Source: CAYRGQ01 sp964444885
Lineage (GTDB): Bacteria > Bacteroidota > Bacteroidia > Sphingobacteriales > Sphingobacteriaceae
Length of the DNA: 21,404 nt
NCBI GenBank assembly: GCA_964444885.1
Contig: CAYUIZ010000046.1
Coordinates: 1-21,404, forward strand
Reading direction: 5' to 3'
The position numbers and the translations under genes are program-made. Below are positions 1-6,910 of this stretch, piece by piece; the stretch's first letter is position 1, and every line of letters begins with the position of its first letter. The notes under the pieces are model-generated. The model was not told where the DNA came from. It worked only from the letters and a program-made list of their open reading frames with translations, and searched no databases.

Positions 1-14
1 TTTTGTTGTGTTTA

Positions 15-46
15 TTTGCTTTGCAAAGAAACAAATTATATCTTTG
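15..46 (+). promoter_or_regulatory. Bacteroidota-type promoter of the initiator tRNA gene
   Basis: TATCTTTG at 39-46 matches the Bacteroidota -7 consensus TAnnTTTG exactly, and a TTTG at 15-18 lies 20 bases upstream as a -33 element. Transcription would begin near 51, giving a leader of about 60 bases before the tRNA. That leader holds a small hairpin, CCGACA/TGTCGG at 74-79 and 85-90, and would be removed by RNase P. The motif is seen directly; activity is inferred. Confidence 0.6.
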
Positions 47-109
47 CAGTCCAATCCGAAACGAGGAATATAACCGACAGCGCGTGTCGGCACTATATAT
101 AAGACACAT

Positions 110-182
<73 letters not shown>

Positions 183-187
183 CTACG

Positions 188-221
188 AAAGCCGGTCAAG
201 AAATTGAGCCGGCTTTTTTTT
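188..221 (+). terminator. Rho-independent terminator after the tRNA
   Basis: A perfect 8-bp stem (AAAGCCGG at 188-195 with CCGGCTTT at 209-216) is followed by an unbroken T run up to 221. It sits a few bases after the tRNA 3' end. It should end the tRNA transcript and separate it from the GIY-YIG gene, whose ATG is only 30 bases further on. Confidence 0.8.
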
Positions 222-250
222 GTCCTAGACAATGGCTAACCAACTATACC

Positions 251-508
251 ATGTATATCGTTTACGTATTGTACTCGCAGCAGTACGACAAAATCTATAT
301 CGGATACACTTCCAACCTGGAAGAACGCCTCAAATCCCACAACGAGCTCGGAAAAAAAGGATGGACAATCAGGTTCAGGCCGTGGGTAGTCGTACACACC
401 GAAACACATAACTCCAAAGCAGACGCCATGCGGCGGGAAAAACAACTCAAGTCCGCGAAAGGAAGACAATTTATCCGGAATCTCATTGTTAGTCTGGAAC
501 CGGAATAG
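251..508 (+). CDS. GIY-YIG family nuclease, single-domain, 85 aa
   Basis: This is a stand-alone GIY-YIG endonuclease domain of the UvrC/Slx1 superfamily, cytoplasmic and likely a metal-dependent DNA nickase; its cellular role is unknown. Visible elements are the 'VYVLYS' first strand (GIY position) at residues 4-9, the YIG motif at 16-18, the catalytic-type Arg in ERLKSHN (R26, followed by H30-N31), and the metal-binding Glu in MRREKQ (E63). The length equals the bare domain, so no DNA-binding domain is attached. The ATG at 251 is chosen because an upstream in-frame ATG at 116 would lie inside the tRNA and produce a spurious tRNA-derived N-terminus. The gene sits between the intact initiator tRNA and a decayed tRNA copy, and its TAG stop (506-508) is the first triplet of that copy. 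This suggests a tRNA-associated mobile unit. No promoter was recognised between the terminator and the ATG. Confidence 0.85.
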   Translation: MYIVYVLYSQQYDKIYIGYTSNLEERLKSHNELGKKGWTIRFRPWVVVHTETHNSKADAMRREKQLKSAKGRQFIRNLIVSLEPE

Positions 509-583
509 CTCGTCGGGCTCATATCCGCCAGCCGGCGGACATTGGTTCGAGTAGACCGCGTCCGACAACTGGCGGATCCCCGC
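506..583 (+). pseudogene. Decayed partial copy of the initiator tRNA-Met gene
   Basis: Three blocks match the intact tRNA in the same order. 506-523 equals 129-146 (D-arm 3' side to anticodon, 18 identical bases), 540-552 equals 157-169 (T arm, 13 bases), and 576-583 equals 173-180 (acceptor 3' side, 8 bases). The blocks are separated by a 16-base palindrome (524-539) that replaces the 3' side of the anticodon stem, and by 23 bases (553-575) that contain most of a second palindrome (561-576). The acceptor 5' half and D-arm 5' half are missing. It cannot fold as a tRNA, so it is a relic, either of an insertion target or of a tandem duplication. Confidence 0.75.
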
Positions 584-595
584 ACCTGGCGGGGA
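524..595. repeat. Cluster of three short palindromic units
   Basis: 524-539 (TCCGCCAGCCGGCGGA) and 561-576 (TCCGACAACTGGCGGA) are two variants of one 16-base palindrome, agreeing at 13 of 16 positions. A longer relative, TCCCCGC/GCGGGGA with a short loop, occupies 577-595. Each folds as a GC-rich hairpin on either strand, like REP or small interspersed palindromes. Two of them break up the tRNA relic and the third abuts the truncated lipoprotein gene. That they moved here as units is an inference. Confidence 0.6.
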
Positions 596-642
596 CGGTA
601 GCCTGCAACAGCAAGGACAAAAAGACAGGCAAGGACAAAGCA

Positions 643-1134
643 GTGAACCAGGCAGCCAAAAGTGTTCAGGGGATAGCCAAACGATCCCTAAACCTCAGGG
701 ACGTGGAGTCTATCAGCAAAGAAGACCTGGAGAAATGGTTTCCACAGGATCTATCCGGGATGAAACTGGATACGTACAAAGAAAGTGCCCTGGCTTCCCA
801 GAATGTTGTGGGGGCAACGGCTTCCTACAAAGGGGAAGGAACCAAAAAAATCGAGGTGTATGTCGCCGATGGAGCCGGGAAAGGTTCTCATGCCGTCCTC
901 ACCATGTTCTCAACCCTGGTTTACATTACACCGGAGGAAACCGATAGACGGTCGCTGAAGATACTCGACGACAAAAATATGCAGGGAACTGAAATTTATG
1001 AAAAGAATACGAACACAACAAAATTGGCTTTTATGTACAAAGACCGCTTTGCCGTCACTGTCAACGGCTACGATATGGACGCCAAAGCGACCTGGAAAGC
1101 GACCGAAGAACTAAAACTGGATAAATTATTTTAA
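643..1134 (+). CDS. Lipoprotein-like protein of unknown function, 5'-truncated
   Basis: The function is not recognised. The 163 residues from a GTG at 643 resemble small Bacteroidota lipoproteins with a KEDLEKWFP segment, a GMK segment, a 'YKGEG..KIEVYVADGAGKGS' beta region (around residues 60-83) and a closing 'FAVTVNGYDMD' (near 135-145). The same frame stays open upstream of the GTG and reads VACNSKDKKTGKDK, with Cys at 604-606. That looks like a lipobox Cys and the charged linker of a mature lipoprotein. The hydrophobic signal peptide that should precede it is absent, and the DNA there is the palindrome ending at 595. The gene therefore seems to have lost its start and export signal, and any product from the GTG would stay in the cytoplasm. 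Base composition is more AT-rich than the housekeeping genes to the right. It may be a pseudogene. Confidence 0.5.
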   Translation: MNQAAKSVQGIAKRSLNLRDVESISKEDLEKWFPQDLSGMKLDTYKESALASQNVVGATASYKGEGTKKIEVYVADGAGKGSHAVLTMFSTLVYITPEETDRRSLKILDDKNMQGTEIYEKNTNTTKLAFMYKDRFAVTVNGYDMDAKATWKATEELKLDKLF

Positions 1135-1193
1135 TCCTGCTAAGAAAACACATTAACATAAAAACAGCCCTAACGAATTATTAATCGAACTCA

Positions 1194-1823
1194 GGTTTTT
1201 TAGAACTTCCGGGCGGCATCCCCTCCCATGATACCATTAACCGGGTCTTCTCGAACATGGATCCGGTTAAATTCGAAACGTGTTTCAGGAACTGGGTCGA
1301 TGCGGTTCTTGAAAGCCATTCTGGACAGCTCATCAGTATCAATGGAAAGACCATCCGGGGCGCGAAGAGCCACGGAATCAAATCCCCTATCCATATGGTA
1401 AGTGCTTGGACAAGTGAAAGTAACATGGTCTTGGGACAGGTGAGGGTAAATGAAAAGTCAAATGAAATAACCACTATACCAGAGCTGTTGAACAGTTTGT
1501 TTATAAAGGGGAATATCGTCCGTATCGATGCCATGGGCTGCCAGCAGGAGATTGCAACCTGTACCGTGGAAGCTGAAGACGATTATCTACTGGCCGTTAA
1601 AAATAACCAACCTGCCTTATACCAGAACCTGGAAGATTCCTTCAGGTTCTTAGCGGTTGCAGATGAGGTTGAAAATACTGATTTCGGACATGGCCGCATA
1701 GACACCAGGAAATGTACCATCATAACAGATATGGCACATATTGAATATCCTGATAGATGGAAAAAATTAAATGTATTGATCAGGGTGGAAAGCAAAAGAT
1801 ACCATCGAATGACGCACGCATGA
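1194..1823 (+). pseudogene. ISAs1-family transposase fragment, truncated at both ends
   Basis: The reading frame matches DDE transposases of the ISAs1 (H-repeat associated) family. Homology begins around 1194 with FLELPGGIPSHDTINRVFS, a conserved stretch that lies some 60 residues into full-length members. It continues through 'NGKTIRGA' (first catalytic Asp region, here ISINGKT), 'IVRIDAMGCQQEIA' (second Asp) and 'YLLAVKNNQP'. An in-frame stop at 1182 closes the frame upstream. The 3' end departs from the family at about 1803, after 'LIRVESKR', leaving roughly 210 codons of a usual ~370. An ATG at 1257 gives a 188-residue open frame but not a working enzyme. No terminal inverted repeats or target duplications were found. 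It is an inactive relic. Confidence 0.82.
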
Positions 1824-2013
1824 TATACAAGGATACCGCTGCGAAATACGTCCATTTGAAAGTGTGCTTCTCTTCGACCTCTAGGTCACCCTGTTCTGAT
1901 ACTGCCCATTTTAGCCCTAGTGGAGCCTCCCCACCAGGCGCGAGGCGCCATCGGGTGTACGAAGAGGAAGGTCAGCTCCGGGAGCGGCTGTGGCAGCCGC
2001 TCCATGGTAAGGC
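1824..2013. other. Non-coding junction between IS relic and pgl
   Basis: No convincing gene is present. A 5-bp hairpin GGCGC/GCGCC lies near 1938-1950 and a strong 10-bp hairpin at 1981-2003 (separate entry). The open frame that runs from 1757 across this stretch joins transposase out-of-frame sequence to the pgl 3' end and is spurious. Confidence 0.5.
1981..2003 (-). terminator. Strong hairpin just after the zwf-pgl operon
   Basis: GGAGCGGCTG (1981-1990) pairs perfectly with CAGCCGCTCC (1994-2003) around a 3-base loop. It lies 10 bases beyond the pgl stop in the direction of transcription. There is no T run on the minus strand after it, so it is not a standard intrinsic terminator. It could be a 3'-end stabilising hairpin or help termination. 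Confidence 0.4.
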
Positions 2014-2745
2014 TTATCCTTTTTGGGTTAATTTCGCTACAGCCGACTCGTCGACCAGCCACACCACTTCGCCGTTGGTGGGTTTGATCAACTGCGCGGG
2101 ATACGTTTGAATATTGGGTTTCCCTTCCAGCACCTCGTATAGCGCAGGCGCCTTATTGACACCGAATAAGGCGAACACAATCTTCTTTGCCCGGTTAATC
2201 AAGGGCGCGGTCAGCGTAATACGGTACATATCTTGGGGCTCCAGGAAGTAGGCGTCCACCCATTTTTCCGTTTCGGACAGCACGGCCGTTTCGGGGAAGA
2301 GAGAAGCCGTATGTCCGTCGTCGCCCATTCCCAGCAAAATCAGGTCAAACGCTCCGTTATCGCCCAATACCTGCCGCAAGCTAGCCTCGTAAGTCGCGGC
2401 GTAAACCTCGGGGGCCACGCCATCTGTGTACATCGGGAATATTTGGTCACGCGGTATGTCGACATGGTCCAAGAGGGTTTCGTGCGACATCCGGGCGTTG
2501 CTTTTCGGGTCATCCAGCGGCACCCAGCGCTCGTCGCCCCAGAACACCCAGACTTTTTCCCAATCCACCTGATCGCGGTATGCGGGCGTAGCCAGCAATT
2601 TGTAAAGCTGTTCCGGTGTCGACCCACCGGTGAGGGAAACCGTAAATTTGTCCTTGGCGGCGATCGCTTCACGTGCGGCCTCGACAAACAGTCCCGCTGC
2701 GGCCGTAGCCAGCGCGTCCTTACTTGAATGAACGATAATCTGCAT
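2014..2745 (-). CDS. pgl: 6-phosphogluconolactonase
   Basis: The enzyme hydrolyses 6-phosphogluconolactone to 6-phosphogluconate, the second step of the oxidative pentose phosphate pathway, in the cytoplasm. The 243-residue length is normal for the DevB/Pgl family of the glucosamine-6-phosphate isomerase fold. Diagnostic motifs are SLTGGSTP at 37-44 (phosphate binding), FWGDERWVP at 68-76, and LGMGDDGHTASLFP at 138-151, which holds the catalytic Asp-His region. The ATG at 2745 (MQIIVHSS) is chosen because it follows the zwf stop with a single base between them. Longer in-frame starts would overlap zwf and add non-homologous residues. The tight spacing implies translational coupling in a zwf-pgl operon. 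No gnd gene follows; the next DNA is IS debris. Confidence 0.95.
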   Translation of the reverse strand: MQIIVHSSKDALATAAAGLFVEAAREAIAAKDKFTVSLTGGSTPEQLYKLLATPAYRDQVDWEKVWVFWGDERWVPLDDPKSNARMSHETLLDHVDIPRDQIFPMYTDGVAPEVYAATYEASLRQVLGDNGAFDLILLGMGDDGHTASLFPETAVLSETEKWVDAYFLEPQDMYRITLTAPLINRAKKIVFALFGVNKAPALYEVLEGKPNIQTYPAQLIKPTNGEVVWLVDESAVAKLTQKG

Positions 2746-2746
2746 G

Positions 2747-4252
2747 TTATTTTTTGGGTTTTGGTGTTGTCCATACATGGCTGTTGCGCGCAATCAGCGC
2801 TTCGGCCAGTTCGGGCCCCCAGGAGCCCGCCGGATAATTCGGGAATTCGATCGAATCGCGCGATTCCCACGCTTCCAGTATGGGTGTAATGACATTCCAA
2901 GCTTCTTCAACCTGGTCTGAACGCATGAACAGCGTGGAATCGCCCAGCATCGCGTCCAACAACAGGGTTTCGTACGCTTCAGGCGTATGTTTGGAGTTGA
3001 TTTCGTAGTCGAAAATCATCTCCGCAGGATTTAGAATCATGTCCAATCCCGGCTTTTTCGCCATGAAACGCAGACGAATATCCATCTGCGGCTGCAAATT
3101 GATGGTCAGCCGGTTAGGCATCAGCGAATCAGACTTTTGCTTGCTGAAGGTCGAGTGCGGCACGGGCCTAAACTGAATAGTAATGGCCGAATACTGTTCC
3201 TGCATGCGCTTGCCGGTGCGCAGGTAAAACGGCACGCCTTGCCAGCGCCAGTTTTCTAAATAAAACTTCATGGCCGCGTAGGTCTCCGTGTTGGATTTGG
3301 GATCCACTTTGGGCTCCTCGCGATACCCCTTCACTTCCTCGCCTTTGATCCAGCCTGCGCGGTATTGTCCGCGCACGGCATAACGGCTGACTTCCTCGGG
3401 CTTGATAGCCCGCACGGCGCGAAGCACGTCGACCTTTCGATTTCGGATCTCCTCCGCATCAAAGGAAACGGGTGCCTCCATCGCCACCATGCACAACAGC
3501 TGCAGTAGGTGGTTTTGGATCATGTCGCGAAGGGCACCCGAATCTTCGTAGTAATCGCCACGGTCCTCGACACCGCCTTGCTCGGCCACGGTAATCTGTA
3601 CGTAGTCAATATAGTTGCGGTTCCAAAGCGGCTCGAACAACGCGTTCGCAAAACGGAACGCCAAGATGTTTTGAACCGTTTCTTTGCCCAAGTAGTGGTC
3701 TATCCGGTAGATTTGATTCTCTTCGAAGGAATCTGTCAGCAGTTTGTTAAGCGCGATGGCCGACTCCATGTTGTGTCCAAAGGGCTTTTCGACGACAATG
3801 CGATCCGTTTCGGCAGAATCCGCGAGATGAAACTTCTTAAGATTGGCGGAAACCGTGCCGATAAACTGCGGTGCTACCGATAAATAGAACAAACGGTTGG
3901 CACGGCCACCCCACACGGCGTCGAGTTCGTCCAGCTCCCTGCCCAAGCGCTGGTAATCATCTTCCTTTTTGATGTCGGATTGCAGGTAGTGGATGTTCTC
4001 ATTGAATGCGGCCCACTTGGCGGCCTTGGGTTTTCCGCTCCTTGAGAAGGAGGTCAGCCCTTCGTGCAGTTTTTCGCGGTACATGCTGTCATCGTATTCG
4101 GTGCGCCCCAGCCCAAAAATGGCAAATCGCTCGGGCATCCATCCTTCGATAAACAGGTTATAAAATGCGGGGATTAGCTTGCGTTTGGCCAAGTCGCCCG
4201 TGCCACCAAAAATAACGATGACGGTTGGTAATAATTTTTTTCCGTTTTTCAT
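2747..4252 (-). CDS. zwf: Glucose-6-phosphate 1-dehydrogenase
   Basis: The enzyme oxidises glucose 6-phosphate to 6-phosphogluconolactone with NADP+ (or NAD+), the entry step of the oxidative pentose phosphate pathway. It is about 501 residues long, typical of the family. Seen are the dinucleotide-binding GGTGDLAKRK at 16-25, EKPFG at 155-159, and the active-site signature RIDHYLGKE at 183-191, with its substrate-binding Lys and His. The catalytic His lies in RDMIQNH (about residue 248). Start: the ATG at 4252 is preferred over an in-frame TTG at 4264, which would add only four residues and lies inside a promoter-like element. It is first in an operon with pgl, whose product consumes its lactone. 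Divergent from rarA. Confidence 0.96.
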   Translation of the reverse strand: MKNGKKLLPTVIVIFGGTGDLAKRKLIPAFYNLFIEGWMPERFAIFGLGRTEYDDSMYREKLHEGLTSFSRSGKPKAAKWAAFNENIHYLQSDIKKEDDYQRLGRELDELDAVWGGRANRLFYLSVAPQFIGTVSANLKKFHLADSAETDRIVVEKPFGHNMESAIALNKLLTDSFEENQIYRIDHYLGKETVQNILAFRFANALFEPLWNRNYIDYVQITVAEQGGVEDRGDYYEDSGALRDMIQNHLLQLLCMVAMEAPVSFDAEEIRNRKVDVLRAVRAIKPEEVSRYAVRGQYRAGWIKGEEVKGYREEPKVDPKSNTETYAAMKFYLENWRWQGVPFYLRTGKRMQEQYSAITIQFRPVPHSTFSKQKSDSLMPNRLTINLQPQMDIRLRFMAKKPGLDMILNPAEMIFDYEINSKHTPEAYETLLLDAMLGDSTLFMRSDQVEEAWNVITPILEAWESRDSIEFPNYPAGSWGPELAEALIARNSHVWTTPKPKK

Positions 4253-4261
4253 TGTTTCGTT

Positions 4262-4269
4262 CAAAATTG
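4262..4269 (-). promoter_or_regulatory. Possible -7 element of zwf
   Basis: On the minus strand this reads CAATTTTG, one base away from the Bacteroidota -7 consensus TAnnTTTG. Only nine bases separate it from the zwf ATG, giving a leader of a few bases. No clear -33 box was seen, so this is tentative. Confidence 0.35.
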
Positions 4270-4644
4270 CCTGCCCCGGTGGCCAAAATCCAGGCTGAGC
4301 TGCCGACTAGATTCCCGCCCGCCAATAGGCGTTCCGGAGCAAACAGCCACGAATATAGCCTTTTTGGCGAATTGGCAGGGAAAAGAAAAAAATTTTATGG
4401 AAGTCCTTTCCTACCCTGGGGCGGTAACAACCCGCCCTCTCGCGCCTTGGCTTCAGCAATGTACTCGTAACAAGCAAATTATACGCCCAGCGCCGAGGAA
4501 CGCTTAATACTAATCCAGGGGTGCTGCTTTCTGTTTTGGTAAAAACGGGTCGTACCCACAGCCCCTGCGGCCATGCAGCGACAGCCCCAAGGGCTTTCTT
4601 CCCGCCTATACGACACCAAGCCCTGCGCATTCCGCATAAATTCC
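4270..4644. other. Divergent zwf/rarA intergenic region
   Basis: About 400 bases separate the two divergent starts. It holds a GC hairpin GGGCGG/CCGCCC at 4419-4424 and 4432-4437, and a weak terminator-like hairpin AGCCC/GGGCT at 4583-4587 and 4591-4595 followed by TTCTT. A 37-codon ATG frame begins near 4397 but has no homology or ribosome-binding support. No RNA gene was recognised. Confidence 0.45.
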
Positions 4645-4652
4645 TATTTTTG
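4645..4652 (+). promoter_or_regulatory. -7 promoter element of rarA
   Basis: TATTTTTG matches TAnnTTTG exactly. Eight bases separate it from the rarA ATG at 4661, so transcription should begin about 3-5 bases before, or at, the start codon. A clear -33 TTG is not visible. Confidence 0.6.
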
Positions 4653-4660
4653 CGTTTACC

Positions 4661-5941
4661 ATGGCTACACGAATTCCCTTGGCGGAGCGGATGCGCCCCA
4701 CACACATCGCGGACTACGCCGGACAGCAGCACATCATCGGTCCCGGTGCGGTATTGCGCAATGCCATCGAGCAGAACAACATCCCTTCGATGGTGTTGTG
4801 GGGCCCGCCGGGCGTAGGCAAAACCACGCTTGCCTTGCTGATTTCCCAAACGCTGGACCGTCCTTTTTTCAGCCTTAGCGCCATCAATTCGGGTGTGAAA
4901 GATATTCGGGACGTCATCGACAAAGCCAAACAAATCCGCCAATTCGAACAGCAGCAGCCCATCTTGTTTATCGACGAGATCCACCGCTTCTCAAAATCCC
5001 AGCAGGACTCGCTCCTCGGCGCGGTCGAACAGGGTTTAGTCACCTTGGTCGGCGCCACCACAGAGAATCCTTCTTTTGAGGTGATCTCGGCGTTGCTCTC
5101 GCGTTGCCAGGTCTACGTACTGCAGCCTCTTGACAAAACCGAACTGCAGGGCATTGTCGACAAAGCGATGCGCGAAGACGAATTCCTCCGCCAGTCAAAA
5201 GCCAAAGTCAAGGAATACGAGGCGCTCTTCCGCCTATCAGGTGGCGATGCGCGGAAGCTGCTCAACATACTCGAACTTGCCATCAATGCCATTGGCGATC
5301 GCGAAATGGACATTACCAACGAGTTTGTCCTGGCGCAAGTACAACAAAACATGGCTTTGTACGACAAGACCGGCGAACAGCACTACGACATTATTTCGGC
5401 CTTTATCAAATCGATACGCGGGGGTGACCCCAACGCGGCGGTATACTGGCTGGCGCGGATGGTGGAGGGCGGCGAGTCGCCCTCGTTCATCGCACGGCGA
5501 TTGCTGATTCTGGCCTCAGAAGACATAGGCAATGCCAATCCCAATGCGCTGCTGCTGGCCAACACCTGCTTTCAGGCCGTCAACGTGATCGGCTGGCCCG
5601 AATCGCGGATTATCCTATCGCAGACGGTGACCTACCTGGCCTCGTCGGCCAAGAGCAATGCGGCGTACGAAGCGATTAACAAAGCCCAGGCACTGGTCAA
5701 GCAAACGGGTAACCTGCCCGTGCCATTGCCCCTGCGCAATGCGCCGACCAAGCTCATGAAAGACTTGACCTATGGGCAAGACTACAAGTACGCGCACGGA
5801 TACGCAGGAAATTTCGTAGCGCAAGAGTTTATGCCCGACCGGCTTAGCGGCACCAAATTATACGATCCCGGCCAAAATGCGGCCGAAGATAAACTGCGGG
5901 AAAAACTGCGGCGCGACTGGGGAAACAAATACGGGTACTAG
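4661..5941 (+). CDS. rarA: Replication-associated recombination ATPase RarA (MgsA)
   Basis: RarA is a clamp-loader-related AAA+ ATPase that acts at stalled replication forks and binds SSB and single-strand/double-strand junctions. The 426 residues match the family length. Order of motifs: 'LAERMRP' N-terminal signature (7-13), Walker A GPPGVGKT (48-55), Walker B ILFIDEIH (101-108), sensor 1 GATTENPSFE (131-140), sensor 2 SGGDARKLLN (193-202), then the C-terminal tetramerisation/MgsA domain with 'KSIRGGDPNAAVYWLARM' and 'LASEDIGNANP'. The ATG at 4661 gives the standard N-terminus. It is transcribed from its own near-leaderless promoter. Its TAG stop overlaps the stop of gluQ on the other strand. 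Confidence 0.96.
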   Translation: MATRIPLAERMRPTHIADYAGQQHIIGPGAVLRNAIEQNNIPSMVLWGPPGVGKTTLALLISQTLDRPFFSLSAINSGVKDIRDVIDKAKQIRQFEQQQPILFIDEIHRFSKSQQDSLLGAVEQGLVTLVGATTENPSFEVISALLSRCQVYVLQPLDKTELQGIVDKAMREDEFLRQSKAKVKEYEALFRLSGGDARKLLNILELAINAIGDREMDITNEFVLAQVQQNMALYDKTGEQHYDIISAFIKSIRGGDPNAAVYWLARMVEGGESPSFIARRLLILASEDIGNANPNALLLANTCFQAVNVIGWPESRIILSQTVTYLASSAKSNAAYEAINKAQALVKQTGNLPVPLPLRNAPTKLMKDLTYGQDYKYAHGYAGNFVAQEFMPDRLSGTKLYDPGQNAAEDKLREKLRRDWGNKYGY

Positions 5942-6858
5942 ACAGAAAACGGATAACGCCCGCCGTCGCCCAAAATGGCACCGCCCAGTTCCTCCCAGGA
6001 GGTCACTGGCACAGACAAGCCCAGCCTCTTGCCGATTTGCCCAAAAACGAAGGCCTTGGTCTCGCCTTGCTTGCGGAGGTATTGGATAGACGTATCGCCC
6101 GCCGATTTGGAGAATTTCTCCTGGGCATCCTTCATTAGTAGTTCGTGGTGCAAGAAAGCTGCTTTTGGAAACGCTCGTAAACCCAGCTTTTGCGCCAAAA
6201 TGTTTTGGGCCAGCGTAGAATCCCAAAGGTCCACCCCCCGAACAATCAGGTCAACGCCGAAATGCTCGTCGTCTACTAGCGATGCAAGCTGATAGGCGGG
6301 GAATCCGTCCCGTTTCCGGACGACAAAGTAATGCATGTTTTCGGGAAGCACTTCCCGCAATGTCCGGCCGTTCACATCCTGGAATACCGTCTCGGTGTTT
6401 GCGTCAACGTCCAGCCGCCAGCTGACCCCGGCGGCATCCAGCGGCAGCCTGGCGTGCTTGCACGTACCGGTATAGACGCCACGCGGGTGACGGCTCAGCA
6501 CGTCCGAGCGCGAACAATGGCAGGCAAACACCCGGTGCTCCTTGCGCAACTGCTCCAAAGCGTCCTCATACCGTTGCATCCGGCGCATTTGGGAATAGCT
6601 CGTCACGTATTCCTGGTAATTGCGTGGCCCCTCGTCCCAGGGGATCTCCAGGAAATCCAGCGTGTCAAAAATGTCCTGTACGTATTCGGGTTTCACCCGT
6701 TCGCGGTCCAGGTCGTCGATACGAAGCAAAACCCGGGCGCCAGCCCGCTGGGCGAGTGCTGCGGTCAGCGCAAAGGAAAACGCATTGCCCAAGTGGAGAT
6801 ATCCGCTCGGGGTAGGAGCGATACGCGTGCGCCGAAAACGTTGTTTTGCGATGTCCAT
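5938..6858 (-). CDS. gluQ: Glutamyl-Q tRNA(Asp) synthetase-like enzyme
   Basis: This is a truncated paralogue of glutamyl-tRNA synthetase that lacks the anticodon-binding domain. Known members attach glutamate to queuosine at position 34 of tRNA(Asp). Seen in the 306 residues: the HIGH-type motif HLGN at 22-25 after APTPSGY; a zinc site made of C113, C115, Y129 and C133, the pattern (CxC...Y...C) that marks GluQ rather than GltX; and a KMSKS variant, KFSKS, at 248-252. E. coli GluQ is close in length (about 300). The ATG at 6858 precedes the conserved RRTRIAPTPSG segment. It lies last in a minus-strand run after the hydrolase (52-base gap) and converges on rarA with overlapping stops. Queuosine synthesis genes are not in the window. 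Confidence 0.88.
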   Translation of the reverse strand: MDIAKQRFRRTRIAPTPSGYLHLGNAFSFALTAALAQRAGARVLLRIDDLDRERVKPEYVQDIFDTLDFLEIPWDEGPRNYQEYVTSYSQMRRMQRYEDALEQLRKEHRVFACHCSRSDVLSRHPRGVYTGTCKHARLPLDAAGVSWRLDVDANTETVFQDVNGRTLREVLPENMHYFVVRKRDGFPAYQLASLVDDEHFGVDLIVRGVDLWDSTLAQNILAQKLGLRAFPKAAFLHHELLMKDAQEKFSKSAGDTSIQYLRKQGETKAFVFGQIGKRLGLSVPVTSWEELGGAILGDGGRYPFSV

Positions 6859-6910
6859 GCCTGCTCCATTGCGGTCTTCCAGCGGCCTGTCAGCTGTCGG
6901 ATAACCGAGC

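Noticed and set aside
1257..1823. A working transposase gene starting at the ATG at 1257.
   Set aside because: Family homology extends upstream of this ATG and is cut at an in-frame stop, and the C-terminal catalytic part is missing.
1757..2110. Plus-strand frame across the transposase end, the junction and the pgl end.
   Set aside because: It joins unrelated sequences out of frame and reads through a strong hairpin; no family resemblance.
4253..4264. TTG start giving four more residues to zwf.
   Set aside because: An ATG at 4252 fits the family start, and the TTG falls inside the likely -7 element.
4307..4984. Minus-strand frame of 225 codons overlapping the start of rarA.
   Set aside because: It covers the rarA promoter and the Walker A region in antisense, has no recognisable motif, and is a shadow of rarA.
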